Below are positions 8,484 through 17,334 of a DNA stretch of 64,000 nucleotides, in pieces; position 1 is the first letter of the stretch; each line of letters begins with the position of its first letter. Source of the DNA: Bacteroidales bacterium (GTDB lineage Bacteria; Bacteroidota; Bacteroidia; Bacteroidales; UBA4417); the NCBI GenBank assembly GCA_016707785.1, contig JADJGZ010000057.1, positions 1 to 64,000 of the forward strand, in the 5' to 3' direction. A model generated the notes under the pieces. The model was not told the origin of the DNA. It was given only the letters and a program-made list of their open reading frames with translations, and ran no database searches. The position numbers were made by a program, and so were the translations under genes.

Positions 8484-8605
8484 GAAAATGAAAAATGAAA
8501 AATGAAAAATGAAAAATGAAAAACCTGTCTTACCGGGGAATCTCAGAAATAAATGAATGAATATTTATTCTAAAAGGCAGGTGAGCCAAAGGCTTCCCTT
8601 TGGGG
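8484..8605. repeat. AAAAATG tandem repeat, copy 2, and a double-hairpin repeat
   Basis: Bases 8484-8524 are about six tandem copies of AAAAATG. Bases 8583-8605 are a diverged double-hairpin element (GAGCCAAAGGCTT, then CCCTTTGGGG). The remaining gap to 8830 holds another recurring string (TGGAACGCGGA at 8651-8661), a CTTCCCTTCGGGAA hairpin near 8763-8776, and a 9-bp repeat of the type ATTGCCGAA from about 8776 to 8826, ending at the transporter stop codon. No gene was found in 8412-8830. Confidence 0.65.
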
Positions 8606-8830
8606 TAAAATGAACCATAAGATTTAATTCGGGCTGTTGACTGTTTCAAATGGAACGCGGATGAAACAGATTATTCCGCGGATAAAAACAGGATAAATTT
8701 GCTAAAAAAAGCACAATTTATCACGTAGATATAGAAATGAATAAAGTAAAAGGACCACAGACTTCCCTTCGGGAAATTGCCGAATTGCCGAATTACCGAA
8801 TTGCCAAATTTCTAAATTTCTAAATTATAA

Positions 8831-10252
8831 CTACTTCTTCCAAAGCCCTTCCATCTGTTCGAGGGTTTTATTACGGGTTTCGGGGACTATCTTCCACATG
8901 AACCAGGCAGCAAGGAGACCCATGATTCCATAGATCCAATAGGAGAACCCCTGGTGGAAGATGGCATTGAGGGCGCTGCTCTTATCCATCATAGGGAAGG
9001 TCCAGGAGACGAGATAATTGGAAATCCATTGTGCAGCAACTGCTACAGCCATTGCTCGGCCACGGATTCGGTTAGGGAATATTTCGGAGAGGAGGACCCA
9101 GGTAACTGGTCCCCAACTTACTGCGAATGATGCAACATAGGTAAGCATGAAAATAAGGGCCGCAAAACCGACTTTTTCAAGGAAGAAAAAGAAGCCCAGG
9201 GCAATCATACTAACAGCCATTCCAATTGCACCAATAATCATTAATGGCTTTCTGCCGTATCGGTCAACTGTAAAGATGGCAACAACAGTGAAAGTCAAGT
9301 TGATAATCCCGACGATAATGGTTTGAAGAAGAGAGGCATCGGTATTATTACCCAGGTTTTTGAAGATTTCCGGAGCATAATACAGCACAACATTAATTCC
9401 GACAAATTGCTGGAAAATTGAGAGTAAAATACCTATGATTACCACCAGGAATCCGTAGGAGAAAAGCTTTGAACTGCCAACAGCATTTACAGAAGTTCTG
9501 ATTTCTTCCATAACCTCCCGCGCCAGTTTTTCGCCATTGATCTTCGACAGAATACGGTTTGCCTTTTCTTCCTTGTTCTGCATTACTAGCCATCTCGGAC
9601 TTTCAGGAACAAAGAACAGAAGAATAAGAAAAATAACTCCCGGGATAGTCTCTGAGAAGAACATCCAGCGCCAGCCAAAGGAATGAAGCCATTCTTCACT
9701 TCCCTGGAGAGAGATGGCATAATTAACGAAATAAACTACCAACATTCCGAAAATGATGGCAAACTGATTCCATGAAACCAGGTTGCCTCTTTTAGAAGCC
9801 GGCGATATTTCAGCAATATACATAGGGGAAAGCATAGAGGCGAGTCCGACCCCTACCCCACCAATGATGCGATAAATGATGAATGCTGTGAGGAATCCGG
9901 AAACATCATTACCAACAGGAGCCAACAATAATTCGGGGAATCCTGAACCTATGGCAGAGATAATCAATAAGACTGCCGCTACAATCAGGCCGTTTCGTCT
10001 TCCCATCTTCAGAGCAATCCAACCACCTAAAAGTCCACCGATGATGCAACCTACCAACGCTGCTGAGACGGTAAATCCCAGCAGGGAGTTTGCCGCGGTT
10101 TCCTGCAGGCCACGGGGGTCGATGAAATTGATTTTCAATGAACTTACTGTCCCGGAAATCACGGCTGTGTCATATCCAAACAGGAGTCCGCCAAGGGTTG
10201 CCACCAGGGTAAGGCTCCAGAGGTAAGTGGTGTTGATGGATGTTTTATTCAT
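8831..10252 (-). CDS. xylE: MFS sugar porter, probably D-xylose:H+ symporter
   Basis: 473 residues, twelve predicted membrane helices, and all sugar-porter signatures: GGLLFGYDTAVISG near the N-terminus, RIIGGVGVGLASMLSPMYIAE, PESPRWLVM, the QQFVGINVVLYYAPEIF helix 7 motif, DRYGRKPL, and the C-terminal PETRNKTLEQME. The length and the QQFVGIN helix match XylE and GLUT-type proteins. Its position after xylose isomerase and xylulokinase points to D-xylose as substrate; specificity is otherwise inferred. A 232-bp gap full of repeats separates it from xylA, so it may have its own promoter or be read through. The start codon ATG at 10252 gives a normal short cytoplasmic N-terminus. Confidence 0.9.
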   Translation of the reverse strand: MNKTSINTTYLWSLTLVATLGGLLFGYDTAVISGTVSSLKINFIDPRGLQETAANSLLGFTVSAALVGCIIGGLLGGWIALKMGRRNGLIVAAVLLIISAIGSGFPELLLAPVGNDVSGFLTAFIIYRIIGGVGVGLASMLSPMYIAEISPASKRGNLVSWNQFAIIFGMLVVYFVNYAISLQGSEEWLHSFGWRWMFFSETIPGVIFLILLFFVPESPRWLVMQNKEEKANRILSKINGEKLAREVMEEIRTSVNAVGSSKLFSYGFLVVIIGILLSIFQQFVGINVVLYYAPEIFKNLGNNTDASLLQTIIVGIINLTFTVVAIFTVDRYGRKPLMIIGAIGMAVSMIALGFFFFLEKVGFAALIFMLTYVASFAVSWGPVTWVLLSEIFPNRIRGRAMAVAVAAQWISNYLVSWTFPMMDKSSALNAIFHQGFSYWIYGIMGLLAAWFMWKIVPETRNKTLEQMEGLWKK

Positions 10253-10333
10253 GATGTTTCTTATTAAATTCGGTATATATTTTTCTGGGATATTGCCATT
10301 GAGTTTAAAAATGCGACTGAGTAATTAAAACCA

Positions 10334-10350
10334 CCACAAATTACACAAAT
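10334..10350. repeat. Repeated 17-mer CCACAAATTACACAAAT, copy 1
   Basis: The exact 17-mer recurs at 17335-17351, there joined directly to the 16-bp palindrome. Both copies are intergenic. It belongs to the same mosaic of noncoding repeats. Confidence 0.6.
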
Positions 10351-10396
10351 GAACCACAAATGAGCTCAAATGCACCCATTATCCCGACATCACTCA

Positions 10397-10475
10397 GAGC
10401 CAAAGGCTCCCCATCGGACACTCAGCACTCAGCACCCGGCACCCGGCACTCAGAGCCAAAGGCTCCCCTTCGGGG
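10397..10475 (+). repeat. Two double-hairpin repeats and a CACTCAG/CACCCGG tract after xylA
   Basis: GAGCCAAAGGCTC occurs at 10397-10409 (followed by a mutated CCCCATCGGA) and again at 10453-10465 (followed by a perfect CCCCTTCGGGG). Between them runs a 7-bp repeat of the form CACTCAG or CACCCGG. The second copy ends about 10 bp before the xylA stop codon, and a minus-strand transcript would form both hairpins. Confidence 0.7.
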
Positions 10476-10484
10476 CACCCGGCA

Positions 10485-11810
10485 CTAAATAAAGGAATTG
10501 AGCAATTGTTCGTACAACTCCTGTTTCCCGCTGATCATCGAAGGTTCCCCGGTAGCTTTGGCAATATTCCTTAGGTCCTCAAGGTTCAACAATCCGTTTT
10601 CAAAGGATTTTCCTATACCTGAGTCAAAAGATGCATAACGCTGGCGACGAAGTTCAAGGTAATTCGATTCTCTGAGAATGGCATCAGCAATGATAAGGCT
10701 GCGTGCGAAAGTATCCATTGCAGCTACATGGGCAATAAAGATATCCTCAAGATCGGTTGAATTCCTGCGGGTTTTGGCATCGAAATTTATTCCTCCTGTT
10801 GTGAAACCTCCTGCTTGCAGAATCACTAGCAGAGACTCCACTGTTTCATAAAGATTGATCGGGAACTGATCGGTATCCCATCCATTCTGATAATCACCCC
10901 GGTTCGCATCTATGCTTCCCAGCAATCCGGCATCTGCAGCCATTTGCAGTTCATGCTGGAATGTGTGGCCGGCAAGGGTAGCATGATTTACCTCAATGTT
11001 CAGTTTGAAATCCTTATCCAATCCGAAATGCCTGAGGAAGCCAATTACAGTTTCAGTATCAAAATCATATTGGTGTTTTGTAGGCTCCATGGGTTTTGGT
11101 TCAATAAGGAAAGTCCCTTTGAACCCTTTACTCCTGGCATAATCGCGTGCCATGGTGAGGAAAGTGGCCAGGTGCTCTTTCTCTCTCTTTGTATCTGTGT
11201 TCAGCAGACTCATATAACCTTCCCGTCCACCCCAGAACACATAATTTTCACCCCCTAATGCAATAGTTGCATCCAGGGCATTTTTCACCTGGGTACCGGC
11301 ATGGGCTATTACCTGGAAATCAGGATTGGTTGAGGCTCCATTCATGTACCGAGGATTAGAGAACACATTGGCTGTTCCCCATAATAGTCGGATTCCTGAT
11401 TGTGTTTGCTTTGTTTTGGCATATTGCACCATTTCACCCAGGCGCTCTTCTATTTCAAAAACACTGCCATCACCGGCAACATCAGTATCATGAAAACACC
11501 AGAATGGAATTCCTATTTTGCTCATGAATTCGAAAGCGGCATCCATTCGGTCATAGTTGCGCTGCATAATGTTCTCCGATTGTTCCCATGGAAATTCTTT
11601 GGTGCCCGGACCAAACGGATCGCCACCACTTCCAAGCAGGGTATGCCAATAAGCCATTGAAAAACGGAAATGTTCTTTCATCGTTTTTCCTGCTATAACC
11701 CGGTTTTCATCATACCATTTGAATGCCAGGGGCGTCCTGGATTCCTTACCTTCGAAAATGATTTTCCCTATTCCAGGGAAAAATTCTTTATTGGAACTAG
11801 AATGATTCAT
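10485..11810 (-). CDS. xylA: Xylose isomerase
   Basis: 441 residues, the length of class II xylose isomerases. It converts D-xylose to D-xylulose in the cytoplasm with two divalent metals. The catalytic region WCFHDTDVAGDG (His and Asp of the proton relay) and the metal ligands are all present: LIEPKPMEPTKHQYD, NIEVNHATLAGHTFQHE, SIDANRGDYQNGWDTDQFP and INFDAKTRRNS. It lies 23 bp after xylB on the same strand and is surely co-transcribed with it. The start at 11810 adds a short polar leader, MNHSSSNKEF, before the conserved FPGIGKIIFEGK. Confidence 0.97.
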   Translation of the reverse strand: MNHSSSNKEFFPGIGKIIFEGKESRTPLAFKWYDENRVIAGKTMKEHFRFSMAYWHTLLGSGGDPFGPGTKEFPWEQSENIMQRNYDRMDAAFEFMSKIGIPFWCFHDTDVAGDGSVFEIEERLGEMVQYAKTKQTQSGIRLLWGTANVFSNPRYMNGASTNPDFQVIAHAGTQVKNALDATIALGGENYVFWGGREGYMSLLNTDTKREKEHLATFLTMARDYARSKGFKGTFLIEPKPMEPTKHQYDFDTETVIGFLRHFGLDKDFKLNIEVNHATLAGHTFQHELQMAADAGLLGSIDANRGDYQNGWDTDQFPINLYETVESLLVILQAGGFTTGGINFDAKTRRNSTDLEDIFIAHVAAMDTFARSLIIADAILRESNYLELRRQRYASFDSGIGKSFENGLLNLEDLRNIAKATGEPSMISGKQELYEQLLNSFI

Positions 11811-11833
11811 GAATCAGATGTTGTTTTATATTG

Positions 11834-13324
11834 TTAAGATTGTTCAAGTTGTTTATTTAATAAGCCTGACCAATGGCTGTAAACTTCTTTAATTCTTTCA
11901 GCATTTTGGGTGCAGGGTTCAATAGTTTCCAGTTTTTCCAGTTTTTTAAAAGCCTCGCTGAATGAGCTGTAGAATCCGGCCCCGATCGCAGCACCCCTGG
12001 CTGCACCTAAAGCGCCATCGGTATCATACAATTCAATGACAACCCCGGAAAGATCAGCCAGGGTTTGACGAAAGACCGGGCTCAGGAACATATTGGCTTT
12101 CCCCGCACGTATCACCTTTGAATGAATCCCGACTTCTTCCATAATATTCATCCCGTAATAAAAGGAAAAAGCGACACCTTCCTGGGCAGCCCGCAACAGG
12201 TGATTCGTGGAATGGATGTTGAAATTAAGTCCGGTAACAGAGCATCCTTGTTCTTTATTCTGAAGCATCCTCTCTGCACCATTTCCAAAAGGAAGAATTA
12301 AAATTCCATCAGATCCGGGGGGAATAGAATCAGCCAGGCTATTTATCTCATGGTAGCTCATTCCCGGGGCAGCAATTTTCTTCATCCAGGAATTCATGAT
12401 CCCGGTTCCATTTATGCAGAGCAACACTCCCAGTCGCGGAGCTTCAGCAGTATGATTCACATGAGCAAACGTATTTACCCTGGACAAAGGATCATACCTT
12501 ACCACATCGGTTACACCATAAACCACCCCGGAAGTACCCGCTGTTGCTGCAATTTCTCCGGGTTCCAGCACATTGAGGGAGAAAGCATTATTGGGTTGGT
12601 CACCGGCACGATAGGTAACAGGAGTCCCCATAATAAGCCCGGTAGATTTTGCAGCCTCTGCACTCAGATTCCCCTGAAATCCAAAAACGGGTACCTGTTC
12701 AGACAGAATCTGCCGGTCGAAACCAAAAGTATCCAGCATGAATTGTGCCGGGCGGTTTTCGATGAAATCCCAAAGCATTCCTTCTGATAATCCCGTGAGG
12801 GTAGTAGTAGCTTCACCGGTAAGTTTTAAAGCAATGAAGTCGCCGGGAAGCATTATTTTAAAGGTTTTTTGATAGAGTGCTTCCTCATTGGCCTTGATCC
12901 ATGCCAGTTTGGATGCTGTAAAGTTCCCGGGGGAATTTAACAGGTGTGAAAGGCACGCCTCATGTCCGGCTTCTTGAAAAGCCCGGTCTCCATATGGAAC
13001 AGCCCGGCTATCGCACCAGATGATTGAGTTCCTGACAGGTTTCATATTGCTGTCAACACAGACCAGCCCATGCATCTGGTAAGAGATTCCAATGGCTTTG
13101 ATCTCATCTGCAGCAGTTTGGGACTTCTCCATAACCAGAGGTATTGCCTTCAGCACATAATCCCACCACATCAGGGGATCCTGTTCTGCCCATCCGGACC
13201 TGATTGCGAGAATCGGCATCTCGATGGAAGGCAACTGAATACTGGACGAGCAGCTTCCTGATTCTACATCTAAAATTGATACTTTGATGGATGAACTGCC
13301 GATGTCTATTCCAAGAGTTTTCAT
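11834..13324 (-). CDS. xylB: Xylulokinase (FGGY carbohydrate kinase)
   Basis: 496 residues. It phosphorylates D-xylulose to xylulose 5-phosphate, feeding the pentose phosphate pathway. The N-terminal phosphate-binding LGIDIGSSSIKVSIL, the substrate region SIIWCDSRA, the catalytic aspartate in YRAGDQPNNAFS, and the C-terminal ATP-binding ALGAARGAAIGAG match FGGY xylulokinases. It is the middle gene of the regulator-xylB-xylA unit, with gaps of 28 and 23 bp. Length and motifs are complete. Confidence 0.95.
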   Translation of the reverse strand: MKTLGIDIGSSSIKVSILDVESGSCSSSIQLPSIEMPILAIRSGWAEQDPLMWWDYVLKAIPLVMEKSQTAADEIKAIGISYQMHGLVCVDSNMKPVRNSIIWCDSRAVPYGDRAFQEAGHEACLSHLLNSPGNFTASKLAWIKANEEALYQKTFKIMLPGDFIALKLTGEATTTLTGLSEGMLWDFIENRPAQFMLDTFGFDRQILSEQVPVFGFQGNLSAEAAKSTGLIMGTPVTYRAGDQPNNAFSLNVLEPGEIAATAGTSGVVYGVTDVVRYDPLSRVNTFAHVNHTAEAPRLGVLLCINGTGIMNSWMKKIAAPGMSYHEINSLADSIPPGSDGILILPFGNGAERMLQNKEQGCSVTGLNFNIHSTNHLLRAAQEGVAFSFYYGMNIMEEVGIHSKVIRAGKANMFLSPVFRQTLADLSGVVIELYDTDGALGAARGAAIGAGFYSSFSEAFKKLEKLETIEPCTQNAERIKEVYSHWSGLLNKQLEQS

Positions 13325-13352
13325 TATGATGAGCTTTTTCTTTTATAAATAC

Positions 13353-14105
13353 TCAGAAGAACCGGATGAAATTCATGGGCAGCTTACTTTTTTTGATCTC
13401 ACGTTCATAGGCTGTATGGTCAAATTTATAGAGGCGGGCAGGCTTATGGGCAACATTTTTCTCTTTCTCCTCAAGGAGCTTCAGGAATGGAAATTTCAAT
13501 ACTTTCTTCCTGAAATTCCTGTTATCGATTTCAAACCCAAGTATCGCCTCATAAAGATTCTGGAGTTGCCTGATAGAAAATCTCTTTTGAAGTAACTCAA
13601 AAGCAATCGGCTCATTCAGCAATTGACGGGTAAGAACTTCCATGGCTTTCAGGAGTATGTATTTATGGTCGAAAGCCAGGCTGCGGATATCCTGAACCCT
13701 GTGCCATCCCACTTCACCTTCGGCCGTTGGCTGCAAGATACTTTTACCAATCTTCACCAGGGCATAATAAGTAATGGTAACAATCCTTGATACTTTGACA
13801 TTATAAGTGGATTCGATCCATTTGAGGTCTTCATCCTTCCGAATACGGCCCGGATCGGAAAAAACACCAAATTGTCTCAAATATACATCTGATAAACCTG
13901 TCAATTCATAGAGTGTTCGGTTAGCAGCTGCATCAAGTTCTTCATTATCAAGGATAAGACTACCCGGTAGTTTTCTATCGGTCACCGGAGTCACTCCATC
14001 TGGCTGTTTTCGTTTGAAATCGATCAGCAATACCATAAGGTCGTTACCATCAAAACCGAAAACCACACAATCAACTGAAATGGAAGGATTAATCGGTGCA
14101 GGCAT
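13353..14105 (-). CDS. Nudix-domain transcriptional regulator (NrtR/AraR-like), probable xylose regulator
   Basis: 250 residues. The N-terminal Nudix fold (about residues 1-145, from SVDCVVFGFDGNDLMVLLI) lacks a proper Nudix box: the catalytic GX5EX7REUXEEXGU region reads GSLILDNEELDAAANRTLYELTG. This is usual for regulators that use the domain to bind effectors. The C-terminal winged helix contains LLQKRFSIRQLQNLYEAILG. The best known relative is the arabinose regulator AraR of Bacteroides thetaiotaomicron, a Nudix protein. Here the gene heads the xylBA operon, so a pentose or pentose phosphate effector is inferred. A palindrome overlapping its promoter (14158-14176) is the likely operator, which would also make it self-regulated. 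Confidence 0.85.
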   Translation of the reverse strand: MPAPINPSISVDCVVFGFDGNDLMVLLIDFKRKQPDGVTPVTDRKLPGSLILDNEELDAAANRTLYELTGLSDVYLRQFGVFSDPGRIRKDEDLKWIESTYNVKVSRIVTITYYALVKIGKSILQPTAEGEVGWHRVQDIRSLAFDHKYILLKAMEVLTRQLLNEPIAFELLQKRFSIRQLQNLYEAILGFEIDNRNFRKKVLKFPFLKLLEEKEKNVAHKPARLYKFDHTAYEREIKKSKLPMNFIRFF

Positions 14106-14151
14106 AAAGGAAGGATTAAAGAGTGAAATTACTGCATTAGAAAAGAGAATG

Positions 14152-14176
14152 CAAACATAACGTATAAATTACGCTA
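14152..14176 (-). promoter_or_regulatory. Promoter and overlapping palindromic operator of the xylose unit
   Basis: TATGTTTG on the minus strand (14159-14152) matches the -7 consensus. Overlapping its upstream edge is the palindrome TAACGTATAAATTACGCTA (14158-14176), whose 7-bp arms agree at 6 of 7 positions around a 5-bp centre. A second copy of the core, the exact palindrome ATACGTAT, lies at 14211-14218. A repressor bound at 14158-14176 would block the promoter. Assignment to the adjacent Nudix regulator is inference. Confidence 0.55.
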
Positions 14177-14325
14177 AGATATGTTTCAAAGAATAAAATT
14201 CACCGGATAAATACGTATATCCCATTGTTTTATAGCTGTTTAAATATAATAATCTCAATAATAGGCATCTTTACTACAGGCAGGCTTAGTGCCATTAGTA
14301 CGCTATCAATATACAGAATGATATG

Positions 14326-14476
14326 GATAAAAAAAGAAAGTGGCAGCCTTCCTACTGCCACTCTTGTCCACCTATTATCTCTCTTATAAAGTTGCCGGCT
14401 AGAACAATCAAAAGTGCCGGGACTCTCCAAACCAAATCGTATCCAAGACTATAGAGAGAAAATCACTTCGGATGAA
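14326..14476 (-). ncRNA. Candidate structured RNA ending in an intrinsic terminator
   Basis: A -7 element (TATCTTTG, 14491-14484) would start a minus-strand transcript near 14476. The RNA can fold into an outer stem (14459-14450 with 14388-14378, ten pairs and one bulge) enclosing a CCGGC/GCCGG hairpin (14420-14416 with 14399-14395). It ends in a GTGGCAG/CTGCCAC stem (14361-14355 with 14346-14340) followed by a U-rich tract (14339-14328). That is a complete terminator about 220 bp before the Nudix regulator gene. It could be a free small RNA or an attenuated leader of the xylose operon. I cannot match it to a known family; 6S-like RNA is one possibility. No -33 box was seen. The rest of the 14106-14591 gap holds only the operator. 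Confidence 0.45.
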
Positions 14477-14591
14477 TACCGGGCAAAGATAAAACAATGA
14501 ATTCAGGGAGTTCAGGATTCGGTTTTACAGGCTACGTTCTGTCCATACGAATTCTGATAATTGAAGCTTTGTCATGGTAAATCTGTTCCCG

Positions 14592-15356
14592 CTAAATGAA
14601 TATTATTGGGGTCCAGTTTGCAAGGATTACAATAATCAAAATGATTAGCAGAATAAGTAAGATAAGTTCGATAATCCCGATGATTAAACCAGCCATTGCC
14701 ATTTTTCTTTTCGATGACCTGAGACCCAGTGCTCCAAATACAATAGCGGCAATCGGGAACAATATAATGCCGAATGTGACTCCCATTGCAGCAAAAATCA
14801 AACAAAGTAAAGCACTCACGAGTGATGCAATTGCCCAATACTCAGGATGTTTCTCGGGAGGGATCGTTTTTGCCTGCGTTTTTGCTTCATTATTGCCGAT
14901 GTTAGAGGCTTTTGGTTCTTTAAGGCTATCGGGAACAGATACTGTAGTATCAGGAAGTGCACTATATGGAAACAGACAAGGCTGGTTATCAATGGATGCT
15001 GTAAGGGTGACCGGGGGATTTATGCCAGTTGTTCCTGCAGTAATTTCTTTGCTGGTGTTTACCTGTTCGCCATCCGGGAATACAATGTTACCGGCTTTCC
15101 CAGGCTCAAGCTTTCCTGCTTCCAAAAGGGAAGATTCCTGTTCAATTGAACCATGTGGCATGGAAATGTTGGTAACAGGATGATTGTTCTTCGAAACAGA
15201 TGAGTTTTCCCAGGGGAGGGATAACTTATTCTTATGGAGATTGGTGATTCTGGGGTTCTCTGTGTAAGACCGCTCTGATACACAGGAAAGGAATACATTT
15301 GAAAGCAAGGATAACAAAGTAAAAACCAACAATAATAAACTTCTGGATGCTTTCAT
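14592..15356 (-). CDS. Probable lipoprotein or secreted protein with DUF4190-like membrane C-terminus
   Basis: About 254 residues from the ATG at 15356 (MKASRSLLLL); an upstream ATG at 15380 adds eight residues that do not improve the signal peptide. The N-terminal hydrophobic stretch ends in VFLSC, a poor but possible lipobox. A low-complexity Ser/Thr/Pro linker of about 120 residues follows. Two or three strongly hydrophobic helices come last (WAIASLVSALLCLIF and AGLIIGIIELILLILLIILI), with the small-residue GxxxG-like turns of DUF4190 proteins. Having both a lipobox and C-terminal helices is odd, so the first segment may simply be a membrane anchor. No function is known and neighbours give no clue. 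Confidence 0.6.
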   Translation of the reverse strand: MKASRSLLLLVFTLLSLLSNVFLSCVSERSYTENPRITNLHKNKLSLPWENSSVSKNNHPVTNISMPHGSIEQESSLLEAGKLEPGKAGNIVFPDGEQVNTSKEITAGTTGINPPVTLTASIDNQPCLFPYSALPDTTVSVPDSLKEPKASNIGNNEAKTQAKTIPPEKHPEYWAIASLVSALLCLIFAAMGVTFGIILFPIAAIVFGALGLRSSKRKMAMAGLIIGIIELILLILLIILIIVILANWTPIIFI

Positions 15357-15685
15357 AGCTAACCATTTACAGTTGATCATATTTAACGGCGATACAATAC
15401 AGAATAAAACCCCGGATAGTTGAACAATCCATTAAAAGATTGTTTCCCTTGAGATGTGCTTATTAAAGATACGAATATATTTCGATAAACCGAACGACTG
15501 ATTAGTAAAAATGCACAGAAAAACTGAGACTTCAGGAACCCTCAACATGGCTAAATTTAAAGCCCAACATTGGAATCAATTCAAAGGATATTGTACGCTG
15601 AATTGGGATTTTAGGGGCAATTGCCGGAATCAGTGGACCTTCCCCGGGGATGATACTAAATCACAGCAGTAGGATTATTTTAAAT

Positions 15686-17224
15686 CTACAGGGGTATATT
15701 CCCGTGTTTCTTCGGAGGATTGGTTTTCCTTTTATTCTGGGTCATTTCAAGTGCCTGTATGAGTTTGAAACGAGTTTGCTTTGGATAGATGATTTCATCA
15801 ATATAGCCTTGTTCGGCTGCTTTATAAGGATTAGCGAATGTTTCGCGGTAATCATCTACAGTGTTTTTGCGCTCTTCTTCCGTCATTTTCTCACGGAAAA
15901 TGATATTAACAGCCCCATCAGCTCCCATAACAGCGATCTCGGCAGATGGATAGGCAAAGTTTATATCGGCACCAATATGTTTGCTGCTCATCACATCATA
16001 AGCTCCACCATATGCTTTTCGGGTAATCAGTGTAATCTTGGGGACAGTAGCTTCGGCGAATGCGTACAATAGTTTTGCTCCGTGCTTGATAATACCGCCA
16101 AATTCCTGGGTTGTGCCCGGAAGGAATCCAGGGACATCCACAAAAGTGATGAGCGGAATATTGAATGCATCGCAAAAACGAACAAATCGTGCAGCTTTGA
16201 TAGAAGAATTAATATCCAGAACTCCCGCAAGCATTGCCGGCTGATTGGCAACAATTCCCACACTGCGTCCGGCTAGCCTGGCAAACCCGACGATAATATT
16301 CTGGGCATAATAAGGCTGTATCTCAAAGAAATTATGGTTATCGACCACAATTTTGATGAGTTCCTTCATATCATAGGGTTTATTAGGATCATCAGGTACA
16401 ATGGTTTGTAGCTTCTCATCTTCCCTGTTCAGATCATCCGTGCATGGCACTACCGGTGCATCTTCCATATTATTGGAAGGAAGGTAGCCAATGAGCTCCC
16501 TCATCATCATCATTGCATGCTCATCGTTATCGGCAGTAAGGTGGGCGACCCCGCTCTTACTGTTATGGGTCATTGCACCACCAAGCTCTTCTTTTGTAAC
16601 CTCTTCATGGGTAACCGTTTTGATTACTTCAGGGCCTGTTACGAACATGTAACTGGAATCCTTTACCATGATGATGAAATCAGTGATAGCTGGTGAATAT
16701 ACTGCTCCACCGGCACAAGGGCCAAGGATAGCTGAAATCTGAGGAACCACTCCGGAACTCATTACATTCCGGTAAAAAATATCAGCATAACCAGCCAGGC
16801 TTTCCACACCTTCCTGTATACGAGCTCCACCGGAATCATTCAGTCCGATTACCGGGGCACCCATTTTAACGGCCATATCCATGATCTTAACGATCTTGTC
16901 GGCATTGGCCCGGCTCATCGTACCGCCAAATACTGTAAAATCCTGGGCAAACACATAAATCAGACGGCCATCTATCTTTCCATAACCTGTAACAACCCCA
17001 TCTCCCGGGATCAGGTTTTTCTCCATTCCGAAATCACGGGAACGATGAACTACGAATTTGTCTAATTCAACAAAAGTTCCGGGATCTAACAGGTCATTCA
17101 ACCTCTCACGGGCGGTTTTTCGTCCGGCTGCATGCTGACGGTCAATACGATCTTGTCCGCCACCTAGTTCAGCCTGGCGACTTTTTTCTTCAAGTTTTTG
17201 AAATTTGTCCTTCAATGTTGACAT
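15686..17224 (-). CDS. Acyl-CoA carboxylase carboxyltransferase subunit (propionyl-CoA type)
   Basis: 512 residues with both crotonase-like halves of the carboxyltransferase. It moves the carboxyl group from biotin to an acyl-CoA, most likely propionyl-CoA to methylmalonyl-CoA. Visible landmarks are GGQDRIDRQHAAGRKTARER at the N-terminus, DSGGARIQEGVESLAGY and the oxyanion-type ILGPCAGGAVYSPA in the first half, and FVDVPGFLPGTTQE and RKAYGGAYDVMSSKHIGAD in the second. Orthologues in this phylum are annotated either as methylmalonyl-CoA decarboxylase alpha or as propionyl-CoA carboxylase beta. No sodium-pump membrane subunit is nearby and a biotin carboxylase is encoded in the same operon, so the ATP-dependent carboxylase reading is favoured. 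It is 241 bp downstream of the biotin carrier gene. Confidence 0.92.
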   Translation of the reverse strand: MSTLKDKFQKLEEKSRQAELGGGQDRIDRQHAAGRKTARERLNDLLDPGTFVELDKFVVHRSRDFGMEKNLIPGDGVVTGYGKIDGRLIYVFAQDFTVFGGTMSRANADKIVKIMDMAVKMGAPVIGLNDSGGARIQEGVESLAGYADIFYRNVMSSGVVPQISAILGPCAGGAVYSPAITDFIIMVKDSSYMFVTGPEVIKTVTHEEVTKEELGGAMTHNSKSGVAHLTADNDEHAMMMMRELIGYLPSNNMEDAPVVPCTDDLNREDEKLQTIVPDDPNKPYDMKELIKIVVDNHNFFEIQPYYAQNIIVGFARLAGRSVGIVANQPAMLAGVLDINSSIKAARFVRFCDAFNIPLITFVDVPGFLPGTTQEFGGIIKHGAKLLYAFAEATVPKITLITRKAYGGAYDVMSSKHIGADINFAYPSAEIAVMGADGAVNIIFREKMTEEERKNTVDDYRETFANPYKAAEQGYIDEIIYPKQTRFKLIQALEMTQNKRKTNPPKKHGNIPL

Positions 17225-17334
17225 GAGGTATCTTGTGTATTTATTAATCGAGGTTATAGTTTCAGGAGAATATTAAATGATGAGTTATTGCTGAAGTCAT
17301 TAGAGGAGAGAGAATTTAAAAGCCAAAAAAGCAT

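Noticed and set aside
14230..14430. 66-residue minus-strand open frame
   Set aside because: Spans the intrinsic terminator of the candidate RNA; no protein-like pattern.
14341..14460. Possible tRNA gene in the stem-rich gap
   Set aside because: No TPsiC-type GGTTCGAATCC sequence, acceptor pairing or anticodon arm could be built.
15357..15685. Gap of about 330 bp between the possible lipoprotein and carboxyltransferase genes
   Set aside because: Only a one-mismatch -7-like sequence (15464-15471, minus strand) was seen; nothing strong enough to annotate.
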